Positions 38,656 through 47,242 of a stretch of 64,000 nucleotides of DNA are shown in pieces. This stretch comes from Gemmatales bacterium (lineage in GTDB: Bacteria > Planctomycetota > Planctomycetia > Gemmatales > Gemmataceae): positions 310,001-374,000 of the forward strand of contig BPJP01000001.1 in assembly GCA_026004675.1 (NCBI GenBank), in the 5' to 3' direction. Both the position numbers and the translations under genes were made by a program. The notes below the pieces were generated by a model. The model saw only the letters and a list, made by a program, of their open reading frames with translations, searched no databases and had not been told where the DNA came from. Positions within the stretch are counted from its first letter, which is position 1. Every line of letters starts with the position of its first letter.

Positions 38656-39693
38656 TCATTTTCTGGATGCCCGCACAAGCCTGTCGCGGACGGCCAGCCA
38701 TTCCTCGCGATGGGGCGGAAGCTCAGCGATGATTCGGTCCACGCCGGCCGTCTCCAGTGCATGCAATGCGCCATACAGGCGATGGGCACAGGCAGCCGGC
38801 TCTCCAGGCATGGCACTGACGATGACCATATCGCCCAAGTCCTGAGGGGCCGAAAAAGTCAGCCATCCCACCTTCTGCCCGCGATCGCGCCAGTACAAAA
38901 CCTTTCTTTCAGCTTCCTTTTCGACACATTCCAAAGGGACAAGCGGGGCATAATGTTTGGGCAGCATACCAGGAGACGGAAGCGCCGCGGAACTTTTGTC
39001 ACTTGCGTTGCTTGCCGGAGGAGGGCAATCTTCCGGCAGTTCGATGGCGCCGATGACCTTTCGCAGCCGATCCGGCGGAATGAGTCCGGGGCGCAGAAGA
39101 CGGGGGGGGTTCGTCGTAAGGTCGATCACGGTCGACTCCAATCCTCCGGGGCAAGGACCGGCATCGAGAACCAAATCGATCCTTCCCTCGAGTTGGCGCA
39201 ACACATGTGCAGCAGAGGTGGGTGACAGACGCGACGAACGGTTGGCGCTGGGAGCGGCGATCGGTGTTTGGGCAGCGCCAAGTAGCGCTAAAGCGACCGG
39301 ATGCGACGGTATTCGTATGGCTACGGTATCCCTTCCCGCCGTCACTTCATCAGGGACAATCGAAGATCGTGATACGACTAAAGTCAACGGTCCGGGCCAG
39401 AAGGTCTCGGCTAGCCGTTGGGCTGCTGCTGGCCAGTCGTGAACCAGGGCTTTGACTTGATCCACTGCCGCGACGTGGACGATCAACGGATTGTTAACGG
39501 GCCGACCTTTGGCCAGAAAAACGGCTGAAACCGCCGACCGATCAAGTGCATTGGCACCAAGCCCGTAGACGGTTTCCGTCGGGAAAGCGACCAGTCCGCC
39601 GCGGCGCAAGACATCGGCTGCGCGCTCGACTGTTTCGAATGCCGGTGCGACTGCGTCCACTTTCAGAACTTCGGTTTTCAAAGCCGCCACCAA
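38656..39693 (-). CDS. sua5: L-threonylcarbamoyladenylate synthase (Sua5 type)
   Basis: 345 residues, the long two-domain form. The YrdC/TsaC domain is at about 20-215 (GGLVAFPTETVYGLGANALD, KGRPVNNPLIVHV, FWPGPLTLVV, IRIPSHPVALALL, APSANRSSRLSPTSA, STVIDL). A linker with PGMLPKHYAPLVPL follows, then a C-terminal Sua5 domain (HRLYGALHALETAGVDRIIA). It makes threonylcarbamoyl-AMP for the t6A37 modification of ANN-decoding tRNAs. It is followed by nuoH on the same strand. Confidence 0.95.
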   Translation of the reverse strand: MVAALKTEVLKVDAVAPAFETVERAADVLRRGGLVAFPTETVYGLGANALDRSAVSAVFLAKGRPVNNPLIVHVAAVDQVKALVHDWPAAAQRLAETFWPGPLTLVVSRSSIVPDEVTAGRDTVAIRIPSHPVALALLGAAQTPIAAPSANRSSRLSPTSAAHVLRQLEGRIDLVLDAGPCPGGLESTVIDLTTNPPRLLRPGLIPPDRLRKVIGAIELPEDCPPPASNASDKSSAALPSPGMLPKHYAPLVPLECVEKEAERKVLYWRDRGQKVGWLTFSAPQDLGDMVIVSAMPGEPAACAHRLYGALHALETAGVDRIIAELPPHREEWLAVRDRLVRASRK

Positions 39694-39787
39694 ACCCTAG
39701 TTGCGATAGTCGGCGAAAATAACCCTTTCCATTTTATCGGGAAGACTGAAGACGGAAGGAGTGGTGAACCCCAGCCGAGAACCTGCC

Positions 39788-42700
39788 CTATAAGGTCAGG
39801 TTGCCGATCGGCTTTTCGAGCCTGCGGGAAAGTTCAGGTAGCAACCCGTAAGCAATCGCGAGGTACTGCACCGGGTGCAGAGCGCGTTTCAAGGTGCCGT
39901 CTTCCATTTGCAATCGGCAAGCACTGCATTCAGATGAGCCGAATTGGATGAACGTTTTTTTCAGTTCATCGAACATGGCGCGGCCTGCAGCCCGGGAAAG
40001 GTCGTAGTTTTCGGCAGCGAAACCAAAGGTGCCAGCCATTCCCGAACAGCCTACGTCAATTGTGTGCACACGCATTCCCGGGATAAGACTCAGTAGTTGC
40101 GGTCCGAAAACTCCTTTTTCCAGTGCTTTGATATGGCACGGGACATGGTGTCCGACGACGAGTTGCAGGGGATGAAAATGCGTCTTCAACTCCCCGCGTT
40201 CGTAAAGCTGCCAGAGAAATTCGGTCAATTCGACCGTATGTTCGGCGACCAGAGCGGCTTCGGTACTATTTAACAGATCGGGATAGTCTTCGCGCATCAT
40301 CAAGGCAGCGGTAGGTTCCGAGCAAATGATGGTGCATCCCTCGCGAGCGTATTCGCTGAGCGTTTTCACATTGACGGTGGCCGCTTCGCGTGCGGCGTCA
40401 ATATCTCCTTGCACGAGAGGAGCCATGCCGCAGCCGACTTGTTCCAGGGGAACCTCGACGTCGAACCCGTTATGTTTCAGCACTGCTACTGTCGCTTCCG
40501 CCAACTCCGGATCGTTGTAATTGGCGAAGACATCGACGAAATAAACAAGTTTCCTGGGATCGATCTGTTTTCTTGTCTGGCCGCGACGACGCAGCCTTTT
40601 GAAAAAATGGTCACGGGCAAATGCAGGTAGTCGCCGGCGGCGCGAGACATGAAAAAGTTTTTCGATCAGCCAGCGGACGAGCGGATTGGACAGCCCTTGA
40701 TTGACGATCAGCGCGAAGCGGCTGCCAAGAGCGGCAAATGCTTCCATTCGCGCCAAAGCCCATTGGGCTCGCGACATGCCGTATTGGGCAATGTTCGCTG
40801 CCTTGGTTTCCAACATGAGTTTGGGAATGTTGACTCGTGCTGGACATTCACGAGCGCACATTTTGCAATTGACGCACAAGTCGGCAATTCGGCGGACTTC
40901 CTCGGAACTGAGCCGATGCCCTGCATTGGCACCGCGGTTATCGGCGAGCAAGTCGTGCAACAAGTTGGCTTTCGCTCGGGGGGTCGCCTCCTCGGCAATC
41001 GTGGCGCGAAAAATGGGACACATCCGCTGTTGCGGTGCTTCGGTCCGGCATTCGCCGCAGCCATTGCAACGCATCACCTCGCCGTGAGCCTCGCCCGGTC
41101 GCCAATGCAACAGGCCGAACTCGACGGAACGTCGGCTGGAAACCGAAGACGACTCGCTGGCCGATGAACGGATTCCGAGATCGACGCCCGACTCGCCTGC
41201 CGGCGGACGCAAATCAAGTTGCACGCCTGAATCGGCCGCGGATCGCGGATCCAGCCTGCTCGAGGTGCCGAGTCGCTTTCGCAGAGGCCAGGCCGGCATT
41301 TCCGGGTGGGGACCGATGATTTTGCCAGGATTGAAAAGCCCGTAGGGATCGAAAATCGCCTTGATTTCTTTCATCACGGCATAAAGCGGACCGTATTGCT
41401 TCTCGATCCACGGAGTCCGTGCCAGTCCGACTCCGTGCTGCGTACTTACGGTACCGTGCAGCCGCAACGCAAGATCATGCACCTCGTGCGCCATGCTCCA
41501 TAGCCGCGTTACATCGCCAGGACGATTGAGATTCAAAAACGGACGGGTATGCACCTGTCCGGAACCGGCATGCACCAGGAAAGATGCGGTGGTATCGTGT
41601 TTCTGCATTACATCCTGCACCTGGCGGACGAACTCAGGGAGGCAGTCGAGTGGAACGGCCACATCCTCGATGAATGGCAGAGGATGCACTGTGGCACGCA
41701 TGCCGTAAAGATTGGGAAGCGCGGAACTGCGTAGTTGCCATAAACGGTCGACATCATCCGGGTCTGTGGCTTTGACGCTGTGCAGTGCGAGACGATCCGC
41801 GTATTGCAGCCGACGGACCAGTTCATCGGCATCGCGACCTGCGCTGGCGGGCGAGTCGCCTTCATATTCGACCAGCAACACGGCGCCGGCAGCAGCCGGG
41901 ACCAGACGCTCTACTTCCGCATTTGTCTGACGAACCAGAGTCAACAACCGATGATCGAGCAGTTCGCAAGCCGACGGACCGGTGGAGAGGCTTCGCCGGG
42001 CTGCCTGCAAAGCCGTTTCGAGATCGGGAAACGACAACAACACCGCGCTTCGTCCCTGCGGCAAATCTATGGTTCGCAGCGTTGCTTCGGTGACGATCGC
42101 CAGCGTTCCTTCCGAACCTGTCAACAGCCTGGCTAAATCGACATGGTCCCGACTCAATACGTCGTGAAGGAGATAGCCGCAACGGTTGAAACGTGTCTTC
42201 GGCTGGCACTGCCTGATCAGCTCCGAGTTTTCTTCAATGAGGGCAGCGACGGCGGTAGTGATATCCCACAGCCTGCCGGAACTCAAGTCCGAGGAATGCC
42301 TCGGCTCTCGACCTGCTTCCGCTGTTTCGCCTGTATCCCAGACCACGCGCAGTTTGGCGACGTGATCGCGCGTGTAGCCATAACGCAAGGATCGGGCGCC
42401 GGAAGCATTGGTGGCGATCATGCCGCCGATTGTGCAATACGCCCCGCTCGCCGGATCCGGTGCGAATCGTTTGCCTCGTTCGGCGAGCCGCTTGTTCAGA
42501 TCCCGGAGCACGACACCTGGCTGAACGCGCACGGTGTCGGTGCCAATATCGATGATGGCACGAAAGTGACGGCTCAAATCGACGATGATTCCCGCGCCCA
42601 ACGATTCGCCCGCCAGCCCGCTTCCTGCACCACGAGGTATCAGCGAAATCTGATTTTCCAAAGCGTAACGTACCAGCGCCTGGACATCCTCTTCGTCTCG

Positions 42701-42844
42701 CGGAGTCACGACGCCGATGGGCGATACCTGGAAAATGCTGGCGTCGGTGCTGTACAAAACTCGTGAAATATCATCGAAAAGGACTTCCCCTTTGATGATG
42801 TCTTTCAGATCGTCGCGGATATGTTCGCGTTGTTGCTCGTCCAC
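39788..42844 (-). CDS. FAD-linked oxidase / Fe-S fusion protein (D-lactate or glycolate dehydrogenase-like)
   Basis: 1018 residues from a GTG at 42844. The N-terminal part is a GlcD/VAO-type FAD domain: the loop IPRGAGSGLAGESLGAGIIV (about 69-88), GTIGG-type CTIGGMIATNASGARSLRYG, and the C-terminal part with FLVHAGSGQVHTRPFLNL. Two 4Fe-4S motifs follow (CNGCGEC...CP near residue 592, and CVNCKMCARECP near 653). Then come two cysteine-rich CCG domains (QVGCGMAPLV, HHVPCHIKALEKG, VGCSGMAGTFG, SSECSACRLQM). This layout joins GlcD and GlcF/GlpC functions in one chain. It probably oxidises a 2-hydroxyacid (D-lactate, glycolate or D-2-hydroxyglutarate) and passes electrons to quinone. The substrate is not decided by the sequence. 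Confidence 0.9.
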   Translation of the reverse strand: MDEQQREHIRDDLKDIIKGEVLFDDISRVLYSTDASIFQVSPIGVVTPRDEEDVQALVRYALENQISLIPRGAGSGLAGESLGAGIIVDLSRHFRAIIDIGTDTVRVQPGVVLRDLNKRLAERGKRFAPDPASGAYCTIGGMIATNASGARSLRYGYTRDHVAKLRVVWDTGETAEAGREPRHSSDLSSGRLWDITTAVAALIEENSELIRQCQPKTRFNRCGYLLHDVLSRDHVDLARLLTGSEGTLAIVTEATLRTIDLPQGRSAVLLSFPDLETALQAARRSLSTGPSACELLDHRLLTLVRQTNAEVERLVPAAAGAVLLVEYEGDSPASAGRDADELVRRLQYADRLALHSVKATDPDDVDRLWQLRSSALPNLYGMRATVHPLPFIEDVAVPLDCLPEFVRQVQDVMQKHDTTASFLVHAGSGQVHTRPFLNLNRPGDVTRLWSMAHEVHDLALRLHGTVSTQHGVGLARTPWIEKQYGPLYAVMKEIKAIFDPYGLFNPGKIIGPHPEMPAWPLRKRLGTSSRLDPRSAADSGVQLDLRPPAGESGVDLGIRSSASESSSVSSRRSVEFGLLHWRPGEAHGEVMRCNGCGECRTEAPQQRMCPIFRATIAEEATPRAKANLLHDLLADNRGANAGHRLSSEEVRRIADLCVNCKMCARECPARVNIPKLMLETKAANIAQYGMSRAQWALARMEAFAALGSRFALIVNQGLSNPLVRWLIEKLFHVSRRRRLPAFARDHFFKRLRRRGQTRKQIDPRKLVYFVDVFANYNDPELAEATVAVLKHNGFDVEVPLEQVGCGMAPLVQGDIDAAREAATVNVKTLSEYAREGCTIICSEPTAALMMREDYPDLLNSTEAALVAEHTVELTEFLWQLYERGELKTHFHPLQLVVGHHVPCHIKALEKGVFGPQLLSLIPGMRVHTIDVGCSGMAGTFGFAAENYDLSRAAGRAMFDELKKTFIQFGSSECSACRLQMEDGTLKRALHPVQYLAIAYGLLPELSRRLEKPIGNLTL

Positions 42845-43027
42845 AATTCAGCTGGCGGTCAAAGAGTAACAAGTGACCCAGGCAAACGACCAATCGCCGA
42901 TTCGCCACAGCCAACTCGAGCAGACCGCATGGCTTCTCGTTCTTACCTGCGAGTCAGGCGGAGGGGCTGGTTCGCGAGCATTGCTGTCTCGGTTTCTATC
43001 ATACGTATCTGCACAAGCATGTAAAAC

Positions 43028-43064
43028 AAAAAGACCAGAAGCAGAAATCCGCTCCTGGTCTTTT
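43028..43064 (-). terminator. Rho-independent terminator
   Basis: A 14-base stem with one mismatch (AAAAGACCAG-A-AGC against GC-T-CCTGGTCTTTT) closes a 9-base loop. Read on the minus strand it is followed by TTTTTGTTTT. It sits 22 bases past the stop of the charged coiled-coil gene and ends that transcript before the FAD/Fe-S gene. Confidence 0.85.
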
Positions 43065-43085
43065 CTTGAACGTGGGTTGATCGAC

Positions 43086-44045
43086 TTAACGCCGCTCGAG
43101 GAATCGGTGGCGTAATTCCTGAATCAGCTCGGATGCTTTTTTCTCGCGTTGCTCGAGCTCGGATTCAACTCGTTTCAGTTCGTCTTGAAGCCGTTGGACG
43201 TGTCGGGTCAGGGCTTCGCGCTCCAAAGCGATCAGCTTTTCGGCCAGCGTGTTGAATTGTTTTTGAATCGCCTCTTTTTTTTCGCCTTCAGCACGGCGAA
43301 AAGCCTCCGCCAGTTCGTGCAGTTCACGTTCAATGCGTCGATGCGCTTCTTGCAGCTCGCGTGCGGCACGTTCTTGTTCTTCGTTGCGTTGCAGTCGAGC
43401 TTTTTCACGAAGGAGCATTTGCAGCTTCTTGCGTGCCTCGCGTCCCTCTTCCGAATCGCCACTTCGCCGAATCAGGTTTTGCAACTCGTCGATGGCCTGG
43501 TTCAGACGTTCACGCTGGTTTTCATGCGACCTTGCGGGGTCATCGCGTCGCCTTTCGAGCCGTTCATGAAGTCGGCGAAAGCCGGCTCGGAGCTCCTCGA
43601 CTTCGTTCCGCAATCGGCGAACTTGTTCGGCGAGATCGCCATCTGAACGGCGCTCTCGGCTCTCTCGATCCCGGTCCGATTCAGGTTTGCCGGGCCGTTT
43701 GCCTTCTTTGCGTTCTCTTTCATCCCGATCACCATCTCGCGAAGCACCTTCTGACCGATCACGCTTCCCAGCTTCGCGATCATCGCCAGCCCGTTTGCGC
43801 TGGTCTGGCTTCTCCCGCTCACGGATGCCTTGTGGACGGTCGCGTTCCTTCTCTTTTTCTTCGCGAACTTCCCGTTCACCTTTTTCCCGCCTTGCTCCTC
43901 TGTCGTCGTCACGCGACCGCTGACGGTCGGCAACACGTTCTTGTTCGGGTTTTTCGTCGTCGACATCGACTAGAGCGACGACCGTGCTGGCGATTCCCAA
44001 TCCGATCAGTGTTACGAGCGCGAAAAGTGCTTTTGGACCGGACAT
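43086..44045 (-). CDS. Exported, highly charged coiled-coil protein
   Basis: 319 residues starting at the ATG at 44045 behind a strong AGGAGG. The N-terminal hydrophobic segment (ALFALVTLIGLGIASTVVAL) is a signal peptide or anchor. Residues about 27-135 are an arginine/glutamate/aspartate low-complexity region. Residues about 140-319 form a long heptad-patterned coiled coil (LAEQVRRLRNEVEELRAGFR, RLQDELKRVESELEQREKKA). No known domain. It is the second gene of a pair with the LTxxQ-like gene, 112 bases apart, and the pair ends at a strong terminator. It may be a periplasmic structural or chaperone-like protein; this is inference only. Confidence 0.8.
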   Translation of the reverse strand: MSGPKALFALVTLIGLGIASTVVALVDVDDEKPEQERVADRQRSRDDDRGARREKGEREVREEKEKERDRPQGIREREKPDQRKRAGDDREAGKRDRSEGASRDGDRDERERKEGKRPGKPESDRDRESRERRSDGDLAEQVRRLRNEVEELRAGFRRLHERLERRRDDPARSHENQRERLNQAIDELQNLIRRSGDSEEGREARKKLQMLLREKARLQRNEEQERAARELQEAHRRIERELHELAEAFRRAEGEKKEAIQKQFNTLAEKLIALEREALTRHVQRLQDELKRVESELEQREKKASELIQELRHRFLERR

Positions 44046-44157
44046 GGCTTTCCTCCTGGCGGATGTTGACCGGATACCTGCCTTGCACTGTAATCCATCA
44101 GCTGCAAAGGAGCAATAGGGGGGAAAGGAAATAGGCGACTTAGAAGATTCGCAAGCA

Positions 44158-44661
44158 TCAATCGTTTTTGGCAGTTTTCGTGGAGGGCGAGTGTTTTTCG
44201 AAGTCGCGCAACAGGATGCGGTACTGCTTCTTTTGTTCCGGCGTGAGAACCGTCAGGAATTTGCGTTCGAATTCGCGTCGCAGTTTTTCACCGTCGTTTT
44301 TCAGGTTGCGGATGCGCTGTCGCAACCTCTCTTGGGCTTGTTCGTCGTTTTCCTCCGTAGCTCTCGCCATCTCGTCGCGGATCTTTTCGACTTCCGCACG
44401 CAACTTCGCAACCGCTTCTTTGTTTCGTTCTTCAAACTCCTTTTTTATCGCTGCGATTCGCTGCCGCTGTTCCGGGGTGAACTTAAGTTTATTATCGAGT
44501 TGTTGCAAGAGACGGCTTTGGAAAGGGCTGGGACGGCGTTTCTTTTTCTTGCGGTCCGCGCTCCGACTTTGTTGGGTGCCCGGATCGGCGCAGACCACAG
44601 GTGCCTCCACCAAAAGAGAAAGGAGCACAAAACCAGTTAGAAGTACGCGAGACATCGCCAT
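44158..44661 (-). CDS. Exported LTxxQ (Spy/CpxP-like) protein
   Basis: 167 residues. A signal peptide (RVLLTGFVLLSLLVEAPVVC, cleavage near CADP) is followed by a basic stretch (KKKKRRPS). Then comes a helical domain with two LTxxQ-type motifs, KFTPEQRQRIAAI and VLTPEQKKQY, separated by a long charged helix (NKEAVAKLRAEVEKIRDEMA). Spy and CpxP proteins of this kind are periplasmic chaperones or stress sensors. The family assignment rests on the motifs only. It is first in the pair with the coiled-coil gene. Confidence 0.8.
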   Translation of the reverse strand: MAMSRVLLTGFVLLSLLVEAPVVCADPGTQQSRSADRKKKKRRPSPFQSRLLQQLDNKLKFTPEQRQRIAAIKKEFEERNKEAVAKLRAEVEKIRDEMARATEENDEQAQERLRQRIRNLKNDGEKLRREFERKFLTVLTPEQKKQYRILLRDFEKHSPSTKTAKND

Positions 44662-44866
44662 TTCCCAACCTCTCTTCGTCGCACCGTCTTATTAAACCCC
44701 AGAAAACCGAACAGGTTTCGGCTTGTCTACGCGAATATTGGTCGCGAACAAACCGAGCGACTTGCAATTGCTCTCAAGCTGCTTTATGGTGTCGTGCAAT
44801 CGTCAAATACAACCGGCAGACGAAAACAGCTGAACCGCACCGATACGCGTTTATCCGAGGTCTAAG

Positions 44867-47221
44867 ATGCTGTTGTGCTCAGAATGTGGGGCGGAAATGG
44901 AAGGTGAAGGTTTCTGCCCCGGTTGCGGCCTGTACATTCAGGAACCCATTCCAGCAGCGGCGCCGGCCGACGCGTATGCGACTGCACAAGAAGTCGGAAC
45001 GCCAGGCGTCTCACAAGTGGTCCTGACAACCTGTCAAAACGAACAAGAAGCCCAACAATTGCAACAAAAACTCGCCGCCGCTGGCATCTTCGTTGTGCTC
45101 CAGGAACAGGAAGAACAATCGGCTGACTGGTTCTCCCCTTCGGGCGACGAAGCAGCTTCGGTCAAGGTAGCGGTGCTTGTTTCTGTTGATGATTTCGACC
45201 GGGCAACACGAGTCTTGACGGAGAGCGCGGCGGAACCAGCGGAGAATCAGATGTTCGCCACCGGCGTCGAAGAGGCGCCGCAGACACCATTCGGGAATAT
45301 GCCAGAAGAAGCAGCTGGTTCGGCATCTGCCGTCGCCGAGGTGGAACAGCCGTCGTCCAGTGACGAATCGCCAATTGGTGAAGCGGAACCTGGCGTGCAG
45401 CAGCCACCGCCTGTACCAGAAGAACAAACGCCCGCTATGATTTCGCTGCCACCCGGTGAAACGTTGCGCAGCCTGGAAAGCAAACTGTCTGCGTTAATGG
45501 ACGAGCACGACACCCCTGGTTGGACGGTGAATCCGGCTTTTCATCCCGAGGTAAACGCCTTTATCGAACGCTACGCGCATTATGCAGCGTTTGTCAAACG
45601 TGCTCGCTTTTTGCAGCAGAATCGGAGCAAGTATTATGCGACGATGAGAGAGAAGAACAAGGAGACGGCTGCCGTGCCCGTCGAGACGGTTGCGACCGAT
45701 GCTGTGGACACCGATTCCGACTGGGCAGTGGCTGGTCCCACGATACCGATCTATCGGGACGCGGGATCGAGGCGACGGCGCTGGATCGCACTGGCGATCG
45801 CCTGCGTTTTGGTGACCCTGGTCGCGGGTGGCGTGGGATATGTTCGGTACGCGGCATTGCAGGCTCTGGACGCGGCGATGGAGCGAATCAGTCGTAACGA
45901 ATCAAACTGGCGTTGGGCTGAACTTCGTGAAAGCGAGAAATCCGATCAAACAGCGAAAGATGGCGGCAAAGATGCCGCCCGTCTTCTGCAACAAGCCAGC
46001 GAGGCGCTACCTGCTGATTGGCCAGAGGAGCAGGAAACCAAAATCCAAGCCATCCTGGCACGTCCGCTTGGTGAACCGTTAAAAATAGAAGATATCAATT
46101 TTATTAGTCAGCTCCTGCAGCAATTCAGTGAGGTATTGCCGAAAGTGTTAGCCGTATCCAAAGCCCCAGCACGGCGTTTGCCCCTCGGCGAGTTCAGTGA
46201 CACGCTGCAACCACGGGAAGAACTCAAGAAATTGCGTCGTCTTATGGAGTTGCTGGCTCTTTATTCGACGCAACAGCTCTATGCGGGCAGAGCCGACGAC
46301 GCTTTGACAACGATCACGGCGATGGTGCATGTTGCTCGAGTTTTCGGCGACAACCCCGACCCGGATGTGCAACTTTTGAGGATCGACGTTCGAAACCTGG
46401 CTTGCAGGCAACTCGAACAAGTTCTGGCTCGCGGCAGCGTTTCGGTGCGCATGTTAAAGTCAGCGCAGAGCGCTTTTGCAGAGGAAGCAAAGCAGCCTGT
46501 TCTAAGCGCGATCATGCGCGGTCGGCGTGCCTGGATTCATGAGGTGTTGACGCGCTTGCAAAATAGAGACGCCGAGATCGCCAACCGTTTGCCTGATGAC
46601 TTGCTGTCACTAGCTGATCGCTGGCTGAAGTTGCCGAAACACCATGCGGAATTGTTGGATTCGATGACTCGAACGGTGGCCATCGCGAAACTGAAAGGTC
46701 GGCAACGACTGGAACAAATGTACTTGCATGAGAAGGGACTGCGCCAGCCACACGTCCAGCGCCTTCAGGAATTGGCCGATGCGTTTTCCCGGCGCTGGGT
46801 TCGCGATGCCAAGGGGTTGGCGATTCGAGAAATGATCAGCCAGACGCGTTTGAACTGTGCCGCGACGGCATTGGCAGTCGCGCAGTTTCACGACTCGCAG
46901 AAACGTTGGCCTGAAACGCTCAAAGAATTGGTCCAACAAAAGCTGCTTGCCACGATCCCCGAAGACCCATTCGATGGCAAACAACTTCGGTACCGTTTAG
47001 ACAAGACTGTCCTTGTCGTCTATTCGGTGGGGCCGGACGAAAAGGACGATAAAGGGATTCTTGCCTACGGTGACGAAAAAACCGATGGCAAGGATATCGG
47101 CTTCCGCCTCATCATCGATGCCGCGACTCCTGCGACGCCGCCCAAGACCGAACTCGAGCGCGTCGTCGATGCGATCTATGAACAAGTCGTCGGCAAAAAG
47201 ACGAACGACCCTGCCCCCTAG
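44867..47221 (+). CDS. Zinc-ribbon, single-pass membrane protein, 784 aa
   Basis: Starts MLLCSECGAEMEGEGFCPGC, a four-cysteine zinc ribbon. A DUF2007-like unit follows (VVLTTCQNEQEAQQLQQKLA, VLVSVDDFDRATRVL, residues about 45-125). Then come an acidic proline-rich linker and one membrane helix at about residues 305-330 (WIALAIACVLVTLVAGGVGY). The outer part of about 450 residues is helical and ends with a segment like those in many planctomycete proteins (WPETLKELVQQKLLATIPED, PFDGKQLRYRL, VVYSVGPDEKDDKG). The start has GAGG upstream. The function is unknown. It is convergent with the TPR gene, 21 bases between stops. Confidence 0.82.
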   Translation: MLLCSECGAEMEGEGFCPGCGLYIQEPIPAAAPADAYATAQEVGTPGVSQVVLTTCQNEQEAQQLQQKLAAAGIFVVLQEQEEQSADWFSPSGDEAASVKVAVLVSVDDFDRATRVLTESAAEPAENQMFATGVEEAPQTPFGNMPEEAAGSASAVAEVEQPSSSDESPIGEAEPGVQQPPPVPEEQTPAMISLPPGETLRSLESKLSALMDEHDTPGWTVNPAFHPEVNAFIERYAHYAAFVKRARFLQQNRSKYYATMREKNKETAAVPVETVATDAVDTDSDWAVAGPTIPIYRDAGSRRRRWIALAIACVLVTLVAGGVGYVRYAALQALDAAMERISRNESNWRWAELRESEKSDQTAKDGGKDAARLLQQASEALPADWPEEQETKIQAILARPLGEPLKIEDINFISQLLQQFSEVLPKVLAVSKAPARRLPLGEFSDTLQPREELKKLRRLMELLALYSTQQLYAGRADDALTTITAMVHVARVFGDNPDPDVQLLRIDVRNLACRQLEQVLARGSVSVRMLKSAQSAFAEEAKQPVLSAIMRGRRAWIHEVLTRLQNRDAEIANRLPDDLLSLADRWLKLPKHHAELLDSMTRTVAIAKLKGRQRLEQMYLHEKGLRQPHVQRLQELADAFSRRWVRDAKGLAIREMISQTRLNCAATALAVAQFHDSQKRWPETLKELVQQKLLATIPEDPFDGKQLRYRLDKTVLVVYSVGPDEKDDKGILAYGDEKTDGKDIGFRLIIDAATPATPPKTELERVVDAIYEQVVGKKTNDPAP

Positions 47222-47242
47222 AGAACGGCAGTTTTCAGACTT

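Noticed and set aside
42873..43115. An 80-codon plus-strand frame over the terminator at 43028-43064
   Set aside because: It covers a strong transcription terminator and has no domain. Chance frame.
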